Shown here: positions 16,177 to 24,225 of the stretch, in pieces
Position numbering within the stretch: position 1 is the stretch's first letter
Layout: the number at the start of each line of letters is the position of its first letter
Source: Mycobacterium sp. E2479
GTDB taxonomy: Bacteria > Actinomycetota > Actinomycetes > Mycobacteriales > Mycobacteriaceae
Reading direction: 5' to 3'
Assembly (NCBI RefSeq): GCF_001667925.1
Contig: NZ_LZJR01000140.1
Span: 1-41,180, forward strand
Length of the DNA stretch: 41,180 bases
Made by a program: the position numbers and the translations under genes
Notes under the pieces: model-generated
What the model saw: only the letters and a program-made list of their open reading frames with translations
What the model was told of the DNA's origin: nothing
The model's database searches: none

Positions 16177-18801
16177 TCAATGCCGCTTGAGCCGGCTGCG
16201 CCAACCGACGATCCCCGCGTACACGACCGTCAACACCCCAAGCATGCCCACGTCGAACAGCCAGGCTTGCGCCGTGTGTTTGAAGTGGCTGTCTTTCGGG
16301 GCGAGCGGTCCGGGCTCGATCGTCCACAAGTCAACCGTCGAGGCCTGCGCCGCGAATCCCCAGCGCGAGGGCACGGCCCACGACAACTGGTCTAGACCCA
16401 GCCGGTCGGTAACCGGGATCATCCCGCCGCACAGCACCAACTGCAACATGAGGGAAACGACCAACAGCGGCATGATCTGCTCGTTGGAGCGGGCGAGGGA
16501 AGACAGCACCAAGCCGATCATCGCCGCGGTGACGCACATCGCGGCGGTGGCGACGTACAGCTCGAGGGTTGCGCTGCCGAGGAGCAGGGCCGGCCGCGTC
16601 GGTGCCCCTTTGCCCAAAATCGTGATGGTCGTCGCGATCGCCGACTGAACCACGGCGAACACAGAGAACACGGCAATCTTCGCGAGCAGATAGGCCTTGG
16701 TGGACAGGCCGACCGCTTGTTCCCGACGGAAGATGGGGCGCTCGCCGATGAGGTCGCGGATCGTCAGCGCGGTACCCATGAAGACGGCGGCCATGGTGAG
16801 CAACATCAGCACCGAGCCGGGCTCATCGGAGCCGTCACCGTTTGGGTCGGCGACGCGGAATCCCGTCGATCCCGGAACGGTGAGCGCCAGCGCGCCCATC
16901 ACAAACGGCAACAGCGCCAGAAATATGAAATAGGCACGGTCGGCGAAGATCAACCGAATCTGGCGCCGCGCGATCGTGGCGAACTGACGACGCGTGCTGG
17001 AGCGCGCCGGGGCACCCAGATCTGCCGGCTTCTCCGCCTCGGCTCCGGCCGGGGGTGGTTTGAGTTGGGCCAGGAAGCGACGGTTGGCTGCGTCGGGGTC
17101 CGCGCCCACCATGCCAAAGATCTTGGCCCAGTTGGTGGTTCCCATGGTCGCTTCGATTTCGTCGGGCGGGCCGCAATACGCCGTCTTGCCGCCGGGCGCC
17201 ATCAGCAACACCTGGTCGCAGAGGTCGAGGTAGCTCAGCGAGTGCGTCACCACCAGCACTACGCGGCCGGCGTCGGCCAGCTGCCGCAGCATGGTCATGA
17301 CCTGTAGGTCCAGCGCCGGATCCAGGCCAGAAGTCGGCTCGTCGAGGATCAGCAGCGACGGTCCGGTGAGCAGTTCGAGCGCCACCGAAGCTCGCTTGCG
17401 CTGCCCACCGGATAGCTTGTCGACCCGGGTGTCGGCGTGCTTGGTCAACCCGAGTTCCTCGATAACCTGCGCGACGACCTGCGCGCGGTCCTGTTTGCTG
17501 GTGTCGGGCGGCAGCCGTAACTCGGCGGCATAATTCAGCGCCTGGGTCACCGTCAGCTGGCGGTGCACGACGTCGTCTTGCGGCACCATCCCGATCCTGC
17601 TGCGCAGCGACGCGAAACTGGCGTGAATGTCGTGGCCCTCGAAGGTGATTGAGCCGGAAGTGGGACAGGTGGCGCCGGCGATCAGGCGCGACAATGTGCT
17701 CTTTCCGGCGCCGGACCCACCGATGAGCGCGGTCAACGTGCCGGGTCTGGCCGTCAGTGACACCTTCTGGATCAGCCGTTTGTTGTCGACTTCGAAGTCG
17801 ACCTCGCGCACCTCCAACCCGCCGGTGCGGGTGGCGGCTTGGGCGCGGCGCAGCAACATCTCACCGTTGAACACCAGGTCGACGTTGCCGATCGTGACCA
17901 CGTCGCCCTCGGTCAGCGGCGCCGACAAGATTCGGGTGCCGTTGACGAAAGTGCCGTTGATGCTGTGCGCGTCGTGGATCTCCATGCCGGTCGGGCTCGA
18001 GACCAGATAGGCGTGGTGGCGCGAGGCCAAGACATCCGAGATGACGACGTCGCTGTCTTCGGCACGACCGATCACTATTGCGCCCGTTGGGGGTGCAGCG
18101 AGCGTCGATCGAGACCGCTGCACAGCACGCCGCAGGTTGGTGCTGTCGAACTGCGCGGCTTCGAGTGCTTCGGCTCCGATCTCGGTCAGCGGCTGGCCTT
18201 TTGCCGCCGGCTGAGCGGGTCGTTCGGGTGCCGGTGCCGGTTGGGGTCCGCGCGGCGGCAACGGTTGGCTCGGATAGCCGACGGCGCGCCGCGGGCCGCT
18301 GGCCTGTTGCGAGGCCGGTGGCGGCGGGCCGGACCGGGCGTAACGGAGCGGGGCGGGTTGGGGTCGTGCTATTCGGGGCGACGCGCCTCCGGGCTGCTGT
18401 GGGTGCTCCGGACGAGGCGGCCTCGGGGCGCCGGGGCGTGCGAGGGCCTGCATCCCCTCGACCGTTGGCGGCAGCTGGCCCACCGTCCTGTCGTGGCTTT
18501 CGAGCACGAAGCTCAATCGTGGCCCGTCGGGACTTCCGACGTTGAGGCTCTGGCCGTCACGGATGTCGACGACCGAAACCCGGTTGCCATTGACGAACAT
18601 CCCCGTCGGGGACCCGTTGTCGATCGCCATCCATTTGCCGTGATCGAAACGCAACAGCAGATGTGCGCGGGCGATCTGCGGATGGGCCACGCGCATGTCG
18701 GCACGCAGGTCGCTTCCCACGACGACATCGTTACCGGCGGCAAAACTGCGCCGTGACCAGTCCGATTGAACCGTCAGCACGGGCGGTACAGGCCTACTCA
18801 T
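16177..18801 (-). CDS. Two-FHA ABC exporter (Rv1747-like)
   Basis: An 874-residue ABCG-type half transporter with phosphothreonine-binding modules. Domains: FHA-1 (about 20-95, with IARAH and the FVNGNRV strand), a Pro-rich linker (about 110-200), FHA-2 (about 238-312, with the canonical GR, SRHH and NGTFVNG residues), an ABC ATPase (Walker A GGSGAGKST about 363, signature LSGGQRKR about 461, Walker B LLILDEP about 480) and a C-terminal membrane domain with about six helices (620-870). Rv1747 of M. tuberculosis has the same layout and length (865 aa); it exports lipooligosaccharide-type molecules and is controlled by PknF phosphorylation through the FHA domains. Here the neighbouring kinase is on the opposite strand and has kelch sensors. 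FHA-1 has GS where a canonical FHA has GR, so its phosphopeptide binding may be weaker. Confidence 0.93.
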   Translation of the reverse strand: MSRPVPPVLTVQSDWSRRSFAAGNDVVVGSDLRADMRVAHPQIARAHLLLRFDHGKWMAIDNGSPTGMFVNGNRVSVVDIRDGQSLNVGSPDGPRLSFVLESHDRTVGQLPPTVEGMQALARPGAPRPPRPEHPQQPGGASPRIARPQPAPLRYARSGPPPPASQQASGPRRAVGYPSQPLPPRGPQPAPAPERPAQPAAKGQPLTEIGAEALEAAQFDSTNLRRAVQRSRSTLAAPPTGAIVIGRAEDSDVVISDVLASRHHAYLVSSPTGMEIHDAHSINGTFVNGTRILSAPLTEGDVVTIGNVDLVFNGEMLLRRAQAATRTGGLEVREVDFEVDNKRLIQKVSLTARPGTLTALIGGSGAGKSTLSRLIAGATCPTSGSITFEGHDIHASFASLRSRIGMVPQDDVVHRQLTVTQALNYAAELRLPPDTSKQDRAQVVAQVIEELGLTKHADTRVDKLSGGQRKRASVALELLTGPSLLILDEPTSGLDPALDLQVMTMLRQLADAGRVVLVVTHSLSYLDLCDQVLLMAPGGKTAYCGPPDEIEATMGTTNWAKIFGMVGADPDAANRRFLAQLKPPPAGAEAEKPADLGAPARSSTRRQFATIARRQIRLIFADRAYFIFLALLPFVMGALALTVPGSTGFRVADPNGDGSDEPGSVLMLLTMAAVFMGTALTIRDLIGERPIFRREQAVGLSTKAYLLAKIAVFSVFAVVQSAIATTITILGKGAPTRPALLLGSATLELYVATAAMCVTAAMIGLVLSSLARSNEQIMPLLVVSLMLQLVLCGGMIPVTDRLGLDQLSWAVPSRWGFAAQASTVDLWTIEPGPLAPKDSHFKHTAQAWLFDVGMLGVLTVVYAGIVGWRSRLKRH

Positions 18802-18988
18802 CCACTCAGTATTCGACCCGGCATCGGCCCGCGCCAGGGTTTCGCCATATTGGTCCGCTGTCCACGACGGTATTTGCTATCGCGTTCGTCGCCGTCGTGC
18901 ACGAGGCTCCGAAATCGCGGGCGTCGCCAGACACGTAAGGGTCACGACACGATCCCGATTCACTGCCGTCCGCCGGACTGAACACCCT

Positions 18989-19005
18989 TGGTCAAAACGT
19001 GACCA
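18989..19005. promoter_or_regulatory. Inverted repeat upstream of the L,D-transpeptidase gene
   Basis: Perfect TGGTCA-N5-TGACCA about 100 bases before the L,D-transpeptidase start, in the 301-base gap between two divergent genes. A TATCAT -10-like hexamer (19059-19064) lies downstream without a good -35 at standard spacing. Nothing else was recognised in this gap. Confidence 0.4.
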
Positions 19006-19102
19006 TTGCGTGGCCAAACATCAACGCGCCCTTTTACTTTCGCAGATCAACGCACATTTATCATCCCTATGACAACTAGGCCATTCAAAAGGAACTGGAG
19101 CC

Positions 19103-19921
19103 ATGCGGACGGGTGTTCGGTGTGTCCTTGCGGTGATCGGAGCCGCTGCGAGCGTTGTCGTGACCCCGGCCGACGTAAGCCTCGCGGCGTCGAACCAGGC
19201 GCACGCGCTCGCGATCGCGTCGGTGCTGCCGGCGCGCGACGAGGTGGTCGGCGTGGCACACCCCGTGACGGTGAGATTCACCGCCCCCGTGACCAATCGG
19301 CAGGTCGCCGAGCATTACATTGACGTCAAATCAACGCCCGCGATGACCGGCAAGTTCGACTGGCTCGGCAACGATGTCGTCCAGTGGGTTCCGGACAGAT
19401 ACTGGCCGGCACACAGCACGATTGCGCTGACCGTGGGCGGCGTGTCCACCGAGATCAAAACGGGCCCAGCCGTGGTCGGCGTCGCCAACATCTCCGACCA
19501 CACCTTCACCGTGAGCATCGACGGGATCGAGGCGGGACCGCCGACCTCACTGCCGGCGCCGCACCACCGCCCGCACTTCGGCGAGCAAGGCGTGATGCCC
19601 GCCTCGATGGGCAGGCCGGAATATCCCACCCCTGTCGGCACGTACACCGTCTTGTCCAAAGAGCCTGCGGTGACCATGGATTCGAGCAGCGTCGGCATTC
19701 CCGTCGATGATCCCAACGGTTACCTACTCACGGTGAATTACGCCGTTCGCATTACCAACCGCGGCCTGTTCGTGCATTCAGCTCCGTGGGCCGTTTCCTC
19801 GCTGGGCCTCGAGAACATCAGCCACGGCTGCATCAGCCTGAGTCCGGATGACGCCGAGTGGTACTACGACCACGTCAACGTCGGCGACCCGGTGATCGTC
19901 CAGGACTCTTCTTACAATTAG
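19103..19921 (+). CDS. L,D-transpeptidase, LdtMt1-like, secreted
   Basis: A 272-residue exported peptidoglycan cross-linking enzyme that forms 3-3 links between meso-diaminopimelate residues. Seen: a signal peptide (residues 1 to about 30), an Ig-like domain (about 38-120, SVLPARDEVVGVAHPVTVRF onward), and a YkuD catalytic domain with GRPEYPTPVGTYTV (about 172-185), a conserved His in FVHSAPWAV and the nucleophile Cys in SHGCISLSPDD (about 245). The order and wording closely follow LdtMt1 (Rv0116c, 251 aa), including the single Ig domain; paralogue versus orthologue cannot be decided here. The residue after the catalytic Cys-Ile is Ser where LdtMt1 has Asn. The start is ATG after AAGGAACTGGAG. 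Two hairpins follow the stop. Confidence 0.92.
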   Translation: MRTGVRCVLAVIGAAASVVVTPADVSLAASNQAHALAIASVLPARDEVVGVAHPVTVRFTAPVTNRQVAEHYIDVKSTPAMTGKFDWLGNDVVQWVPDRYWPAHSTIALTVGGVSTEIKTGPAVVGVANISDHTFTVSIDGIEAGPPTSLPAPHHRPHFGEQGVMPASMGRPEYPTPVGTYTVLSKEPAVTMDSSSVGIPVDDPNGYLLTVNYAVRITNRGLFVHSAPWAVSSLGLENISHGCISLSPDDAEWYYDHVNVGDPVIVQDSSYN

Positions 19922-19969
19922 GAAGCTCTGCCCCAGGCCCAAGCCAGGTGCGGTGCTTAATCATGCTGA

Positions 19970-19995
19970 CCTGCACGACGTTTCAGTCGTGCAGG
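19970..19995. terminator. Hairpin after the L,D-transpeptidase gene
   Basis: Perfect 10-bp inverted repeat CCTGCACGAC-N6-GTCGTGCAGG, 48 bases after the stop codon. No T run follows. Being symmetric, it could serve the convergent gene at 20102-20632 as well. Confidence 0.5.
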
Positions 19996-20043
19996 CCCGC
20001 TGACACCCCGGACGGTGGGCGTATGTTGATTACGCAACCGAAC

Positions 20044-20072
20044 GGGCCCGCTGGTAGGAAACCAGCGGGCCC
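20044..20072. terminator. Strong bidirectional terminator-like hairpin
   Basis: Perfect 12-bp stem GGGCCCGCTGGT with loop AGGAA and complement ACCAGCGGGCCC, located between two convergent genes, 29 bases from the stop of the minus-strand gene. The GC-rich stem without a T run is the common mycobacterial form. Confidence 0.65.
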
Positions 20073-20101
20073 GGCGCGTTCAATCCGAAAGCGAATTGGC
20101 C

Positions 20102-20632
20102 TCAGCTCGCGCCCGAGGGACCGGCAGGAACCGGCTGACCAGGCACCGGTCCGCCGGCGGGTGCCGCACCGGTCGGCGCGTCCTTCACACCGGACATGTC
20201 AATGATCGGGGCGGCCGCATCCAGGGGAGCACCGGCGGCCGCCGGCCCACCGAGCGCAATCAGCGGCGCACCGGCCGGCACCACCGGCACCGGCGGCACT
20301 ACCGGGATCGGTGGCGCAAGGGGTAGCGGCGGCACGATCGGCACCGGAGCACCGATCGGCACCGGGCCTGGCACTGCCATCGGCACGCCGGACATGTCAA
20401 TCATGGGCGCCGCACACATGCCCCCGGCAGCCGGCGCACCCGCAGCCACCGGTCCAGCCGCTGCGACCGGACCACCGGCGGCCGGCGCCGCCTCGCCCGC
20501 CTGCCCCTCGATGCACGCGTTGCCACCCGTGATCAGCGGGGCGGCCGCCGAGTCGGGGCTCAACGCGATAGCAGCTCCGCACAACCCAACGCCGGCAACT
20601 ACTTTGATGTTGAACCGATCGACGATCGCCAT
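20102..20632 (-). CDS. Secreted Pro/Ala/Gly-rich protein (hypothetical)
   Basis: A 176-residue exported protein of unknown function. Seen: signal peptide (MAIVDRFNIKVVAGVGLCGA onward, cleavage near SAAA about residue 31), then a short segment with two or three Cys (GGNACIEG, GGMCAAP) and a long low-complexity region of Pro, Ala, Gly and Val. The hexapeptide IDMSGV occurs twice, at about residues 84 and 150, flanking the Pro-rich stretch. The ATG at 20632 is chosen because AAGGAGAG lies a standard distance upstream; a longer frame to 20779 has no such site and no signal peptide at its start. It ends 29 bases from a strong hairpin. Similar low-complexity exported proteins are frequent in mycobacteria, but no family was recognised. 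Confidence 0.7.
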   Translation of the reverse strand: MAIVDRFNIKVVAGVGLCGAAIALSPDSAAAPLITGGNACIEGQAGEAAPAAGGPVAAAGPVAAGAPAAGGMCAAPMIDMSGVPMAVPGPVPIGAPVPIVPPLPLAPPIPVVPPVPVVPAGAPLIALGGPAAAGAPLDAAAPIIDMSGVKDAPTGAAPAGGPVPGQPVPAGPSGAS

Positions 20633-20901
20633 CAGCGTCAACTCTCCTTCAATCACGCCCAGCAATTTCCGCAGTGGTGCAGCAGGCCCGCCTAGCCGTA
20701 CCGAGGTCACTTTCGCGACCGCGCCAATTGTCGGCAGCAGACGCGCGACACGCACCACGCCGCACCGCGCCGTTTCCAAATGGTGACGTCACAACGGTGT
20801 CACGAATCGAAACACACTCCGCAGACACCGATCGACCTGTGCGAATGCGCTTGCGCCCTAGGCTTACTGAATGATTTTCGCCCAAATATCGGCACAACCG
20901 A

Positions 20902-21678
20902 TCACAGGGTGGGGACCATACCGCCGTCGACTGTGACTCCGGCGCCCATCATGTTGGCACACCGATCGCTGGCCAGCATGACGACCAGATCGGCGACCTC
21001 GTCGGGCCTGGTGAATCGGCCGCTGACCGTTCCCGACGCGAATTCCTCGGTCACCTGCTCGGGAGACTTATCGGCGCCACCCAATTTGGCCGCAACCCCG
21101 TCGCTGCCCAGCCAGAAGTCGGTGGCGACCGGCCCGGGGTCAACGGTGTTGACGCGGATGTTGTGCGGCCCGAACTCTTTGGACAGCCCCTTTGCGAGGT
21201 TGTTGAAAGCCGCTTTCGCCGCGCTGTAATCCACGACCATCGGCAGCGGCAGCCGCGCGTTGACCGATCCGACGTTGACGATCACTCCCTTGCCGTGGGA
21301 CATCATCGCGGGAATCGCGGCGCGGATCGCCCGCACGGCGGCCATGAAATTCAGGTCGAGGGTCTGCTGCCACATCTCGTCGGTGATCGCGAGAAATCCG
21401 TCCAGTCGCGGCGCCGCGAAGCCGACGTTATTGACCAGGATGTCCACCCGCTCCCCCGCCGCAGCGACCAACTGCGCGGGGCCGCCAGGCTCGGCGAGGT
21501 CGACGGCGACGGCCTCGACGGCTCCCGCATCGACCAGTTCGGCCAGGTCGGCGCTGACGCTGCGCGATCCGGCGATCACCCGGACACCCTCCTGCACGAA
21601 ACGCCGGGTCACCGCCAACCCGATGCCTTTGCTGGCCCCCGTCACCACCGCCACCCTGCCGCCAAGACCCAGCTCCAC
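20902..21678 (-). CDS. Short-chain dehydrogenase/reductase
   Basis: A 258-residue classical SDR, an NAD(P)-dependent oxidoreductase. Seen: cofactor loop TGASKGIG (residues 14-21), NNVG in place of the usual NNAG (about 84-87), a catalytic Ser in VNVGSVNA (about 134), YSAAK (about 147-151) and the PGPVATDF region (about 178). The C-terminal DGGMVPTL is the normal family end. Start is GTG after GAGGAGGGCGCC, a strong ribosome-binding site. Base preference of the cofactor is not obvious (no clear acidic residue after strand 2). It stands alone between the secreted protein gene and the DUF732 pair; the substrate cannot be inferred. Confidence 0.9.
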   Translation of the reverse strand: MELGLGGRVAVVTGASKGIGLAVTRRFVQEGVRVIAGSRSVSADLAELVDAGAVEAVAVDLAEPGGPAQLVAAAGERVDILVNNVGFAAPRLDGFLAITDEMWQQTLDLNFMAAVRAIRAAIPAMMSHGKGVIVNVGSVNARLPLPMVVDYSAAKAAFNNLAKGLSKEFGPHNIRVNTVDPGPVATDFWLGSDGVAAKLGGADKSPEQVTEEFASGTVSGRFTRPDEVADLVVMLASDRCANMMGAGVTVDGGMVPTL

Positions 21679-21900
21679 GGCGCCCTCCTCTCAGCTCGGC
21701 AAATCGAGCCAAACATTACTGGCGGCGGCGAAACGCCACGAAACGCGAGGATCAAGGTTGCCAGGGGGCTCCGGAGCCCACGGAGCTCATTCTCGCGCAG
21801 GGCCCTCACAGGAAATTGTTGATGAACAGTTATCGCGCTGGAGGTTACATAAAAGTTAACATCGAGATTAGAACGGTTGACGCAAAGAGGAGAAGAGGCT

Positions 21901-22242
21901 ATGTGCTCGCATCGTCTCACCACCGGGCTCATCGGTTCAGCCCTACTCGGCGGCCCGCTTCTGGCCAGCATCGTCTTGGCCGGCCCAGCGCAGGCCGACG
22001 AGACCGCTTTCATCAACGACATGCACAGAGACGGGATCCACGCCGTCGCAGGCGGTGACGCCGCGCTGCTGCAGGCAGGCCTGAACGTATGCCAGCAGCT
22101 GTCGTGGGGCGCTCCCGAATCCCAGCTCGTTGGCTTGGCGCTGCAACGTTCCAGCGAACGGCAAGGGGCCGGCGGGCTCAGTCCGCAGCAGGCCAACGAC
22201 ATCGTCGGCTACGCGGAGCGCGATCTTTGCCCCAACGTCTAA
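21901..22242 (+). CDS. DUF732 secreted protein, first of a tandem pair
   Basis: A 113-residue exported protein of the mycobacterial DUF732 family, function unknown. Seen: signal peptide ending near AQADE (about residue 32), the family core DETAFINDMHRDGIHAV, a Cys in NVCQQLSWGA and a second Cys in the last residues (RDLCPNV); the two cysteines probably form a disulfide. ATG at 21901 follows GAGGAGAAGAGG; an in-frame TTG at 21877 is within that site and is rejected. The neighbour at 22429 is a clear paralogue with the same cysteines and tail. Local duplication of DUF732 genes is common in this genus. Confidence 0.85.
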   Translation: MCSHRLTTGLIGSALLGGPLLASIVLAGPAQADETAFINDMHRDGIHAVAGGDAALLQAGLNVCQQLSWGAPESQLVGLALQRSSERQGAGGLSPQQANDIVGYAERDLCPNV

Positions 22243-22428
22243 CGCCGATCTGACGCTCCCGCAGTCCGGCGGGCCGCGAGAGCGGTCCATTGTTCGCACG
22301 CCGGTCCACCGGCGGCGCCGCCCGTTGTTGGCCGGCCGTTCACTATCCCGAATTGCTTGCGCAGCGGATCTTCGCACTCTTGTGTAAAAGTGCATCATCC
22401 GCATCGGGCGCAGACAAGGAGAAGGTTG

Positions 22429-22773
22429 ATGGCGGCACGCAGGCATTTCGGCCGGCTCGTGGGCGCGGCCCTGGCGACCGGCCCGCTCGCACTCGCCGGG
22501 GTCCTTTGCGCCGGCCCGGCACGGGCCGATCAGGACGCCTTCATCAACGACCTGCACAACGCCGGTATCCACGCCGTGAACGGCGGCGACGCGGAGCTGT
22601 TGCAGATGGGTGCGGACCTCTGCCAACAACTTTCGTGGGGCGCTTCTCCGCAACAGCTGGAGGGTTTGGCGCTGCAACGCTCGGACGCCGACCAGGGCAC
22701 CGGCGGCATCAACGGCCGACAGGCCGCGGACGTGGTGATCTTCGCCCTGCGCGATCTGTGCCCTAACGCCTGA
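22429..22773 (+). CDS. DUF732 secreted protein, second of a tandem pair
   Basis: A 114-residue exported protein paralogous to the one at 21901. Shared parts: a signal peptide (to about ARADQ, residue 34), FINDLHNAGIHAVNGGDAELL, CQQLSWGASPQQLEGLALQR and a final RDLCPNA. ATG at 22429 follows AAGGAGAAGG; the open frame extends upstream to 22357 but without a start context. The gap of 186 bases to the first copy holds no gene. It is followed 48 bases later by the mannitol dehydrogenase operon, on the same strand, though a relation in function is not apparent. Confidence 0.85.
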   Translation: MAARRHFGRLVGAALATGPLALAGVLCAGPARADQDAFINDLHNAGIHAVNGGDAELLQMGADLCQQLSWGASPQQLEGLALQRSDADQGTGGINGRQAADVVIFALRDLCPNA

Positions 22774-22821
22774 GGCGGATCAGCCCCCGCGCTCGGCGGT
22801 CCGCGCTATGGTGACATTCGA

Positions 22822-24225
22822 GTGAAGCTGAACGCACGGAACCTGGCCGGCCTCAAGATCCCGGTCCCGACATATGACCGCAGCCAAATCGGCGTCGGCA
22901 TAGCGCATTTCGGTGTCGGTGGGTTCCATCGTTCCCACCAGGCCATGTACATCGATCGGCTGCTCAGCGACGGACTCGCCCGGGACTTCGGGATCTGCGG
23001 GATCGGTGTGCTGCCGCGCGACCGGCTGATGCGTGAGGCGTTGCGCGGCCAGGACCAGCTCTACACGCTGATCCTCGAACACCCCGATGGCACCCGGCAA
23101 CCGCGGGTCATCGGCTCCATCATCGACTACCGTTATGCGCCCGACGATCCGGACTCCGTGATCGATCTGCTCGCCGATCCTGCCACCCGGATCATCTCGC
23201 TCACCATCACCGAGGGCGGCTATCAGCCACCGCTGAGCGCGGTATTCGGGTTGGTGGCCGAGGCGTGCAACCGGCGTCGCAAGCGAGACCTGCCCTCCCC
23301 CACGATCGTCTCCTGCGACAACATCGCGGGCAACGGAGACATGGCGCGACGCGTCTTCACTTCGTACGCCGAAGGGATCAATCCCGAACTCGCGCAATGG
23401 ATGCGCACGAATACCACCTTTCCGAACTCGATGGTGGATCGGATCACGCCGGTGACCACGCCCGATGTGCTCGAGCGACTGGACTCCGAATTCGGTGTCG
23501 GCGACGCCTGGCCCGTGATCGCCGAGCCCTTCGCCATGTGGGTGGTCGAAGACAACTTCGCCGCCGGGCGGCCACCGCTGGATCGAGCAGGCGTGCAACT
23601 CGTCGACGACGTAGCACCCTACGAGGCGATGAAGTTGCGGTTGCTCAACGCCTCGCACCAGGGCCTGTGCTACTTCGCCTACCTCGCCGGATACCGGCTG
23701 GTGCACGAGGCCGCACAGGATCCGCTGATCGCCGAGTTCCTTGCGCGCTATATGAATTCGGAGGCGATGCCGACGCTGCAGCGCATCCCGGGGCTGGACG
23801 AGTTCCGGGACGGCCTCTTGCCGCGCTTCGCCAACGCCTACATCCGCGACACCGTGGCCAGGTTGTGCGCCGAGTCCTCGGATCGCATCCCGAAGTGGTT
23901 GTTGCCCGTGGTACGCGACAACCTGCGCTCCGGCGGTGCGGTGCGGCTTTCCGCGGCGATCGTCGCGAGCTGGGCACGCTACGCCGAGGGAGTCGACGAG
24001 CAGGGCCAGCCGATCGAGGTGGTGGACCGGCTCGCCGACTCTCTCGTTCCGATCGCCCGCACGCAGCGCGACGACCCGGTCGCATTCCTGGCCAACCGTT
24101 CGATATTCGGCGATCTCGTCGACCACGAGCGCTTCCGCGAGTCCTACCTGTGGGCGTTGGACTCGCTGCACCGCAACGGCGCACGCGCAACGCTGCGGGC
24201 ACTGATCGGTGCCGGCCAATCATGA
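22822..24225 (+). CDS. Mannitol dehydrogenase family protein (polyol 2-dehydrogenase)
   Basis: A 467-residue long-chain polyol dehydrogenase that oxidises mannitol, arabinitol or a related sugar alcohol to the 2-ketose using NAD. Seen: an N-terminal Rossmann start (GVGIAHFGVGGFHRSHQAMY, about residues 24-43), PNSMVDRITP (about 207-216) and the catalytic K-x4-N-x2-H signature in KLRLLNASHQG (Lys about 271). Length is normal for the family. Start is GTG; TATGGT ends nine bases before it, so translation may be leaderless or nearly so. The stop overlaps the start of the xylulokinase gene (ATGA), so the two act as one unit: a ketose formed here can be phosphorylated next, consistent with D-arabinitol to D-xylulose to xylulose-5-phosphate. 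No sugar transporter is adjacent. Confidence 0.92.
   Translation: MKLNARNLAGLKIPVPTYDRSQIGVGIAHFGVGGFHRSHQAMYIDRLLSDGLARDFGICGIGVLPRDRLMREALRGQDQLYTLILEHPDGTRQPRVIGSIIDYRYAPDDPDSVIDLLADPATRIISLTITEGGYQPPLSAVFGLVAEACNRRRKRDLPSPTIVSCDNIAGNGDMARRVFTSYAEGINPELAQWMRTNTTFPNSMVDRITPVTTPDVLERLDSEFGVGDAWPVIAEPFAMWVVEDNFAAGRPPLDRAGVQLVDDVAPYEAMKLRLLNASHQGLCYFAYLAGYRLVHEAAQDPLIAEFLARYMNSEAMPTLQRIPGLDEFRDGLLPRFANAYIRDTVARLCAESSDRIPKWLLPVVRDNLRSGGAVRLSAAIVASWARYAEGVDEQGQPIEVVDRLADSLVPIARTQRDDPVAFLANRSIFGDLVDHERFRESYLWALDSLHRNGARATLRALIGAGQS

Noticed and set aside
22780..24219. 479-codon minus-strand frame
   Set aside because: Shadow of the mannitol dehydrogenase gene; the plus-strand family motifs are complete and the minus product has none.
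23265..24221. N-terminal extension of the xylulokinase frame
   Set aside because: It is the dehydrogenase gene read out of frame; the kinase starts at the coupled ATG at 24222 with the FGGY phosphate-1 motif directly after it.
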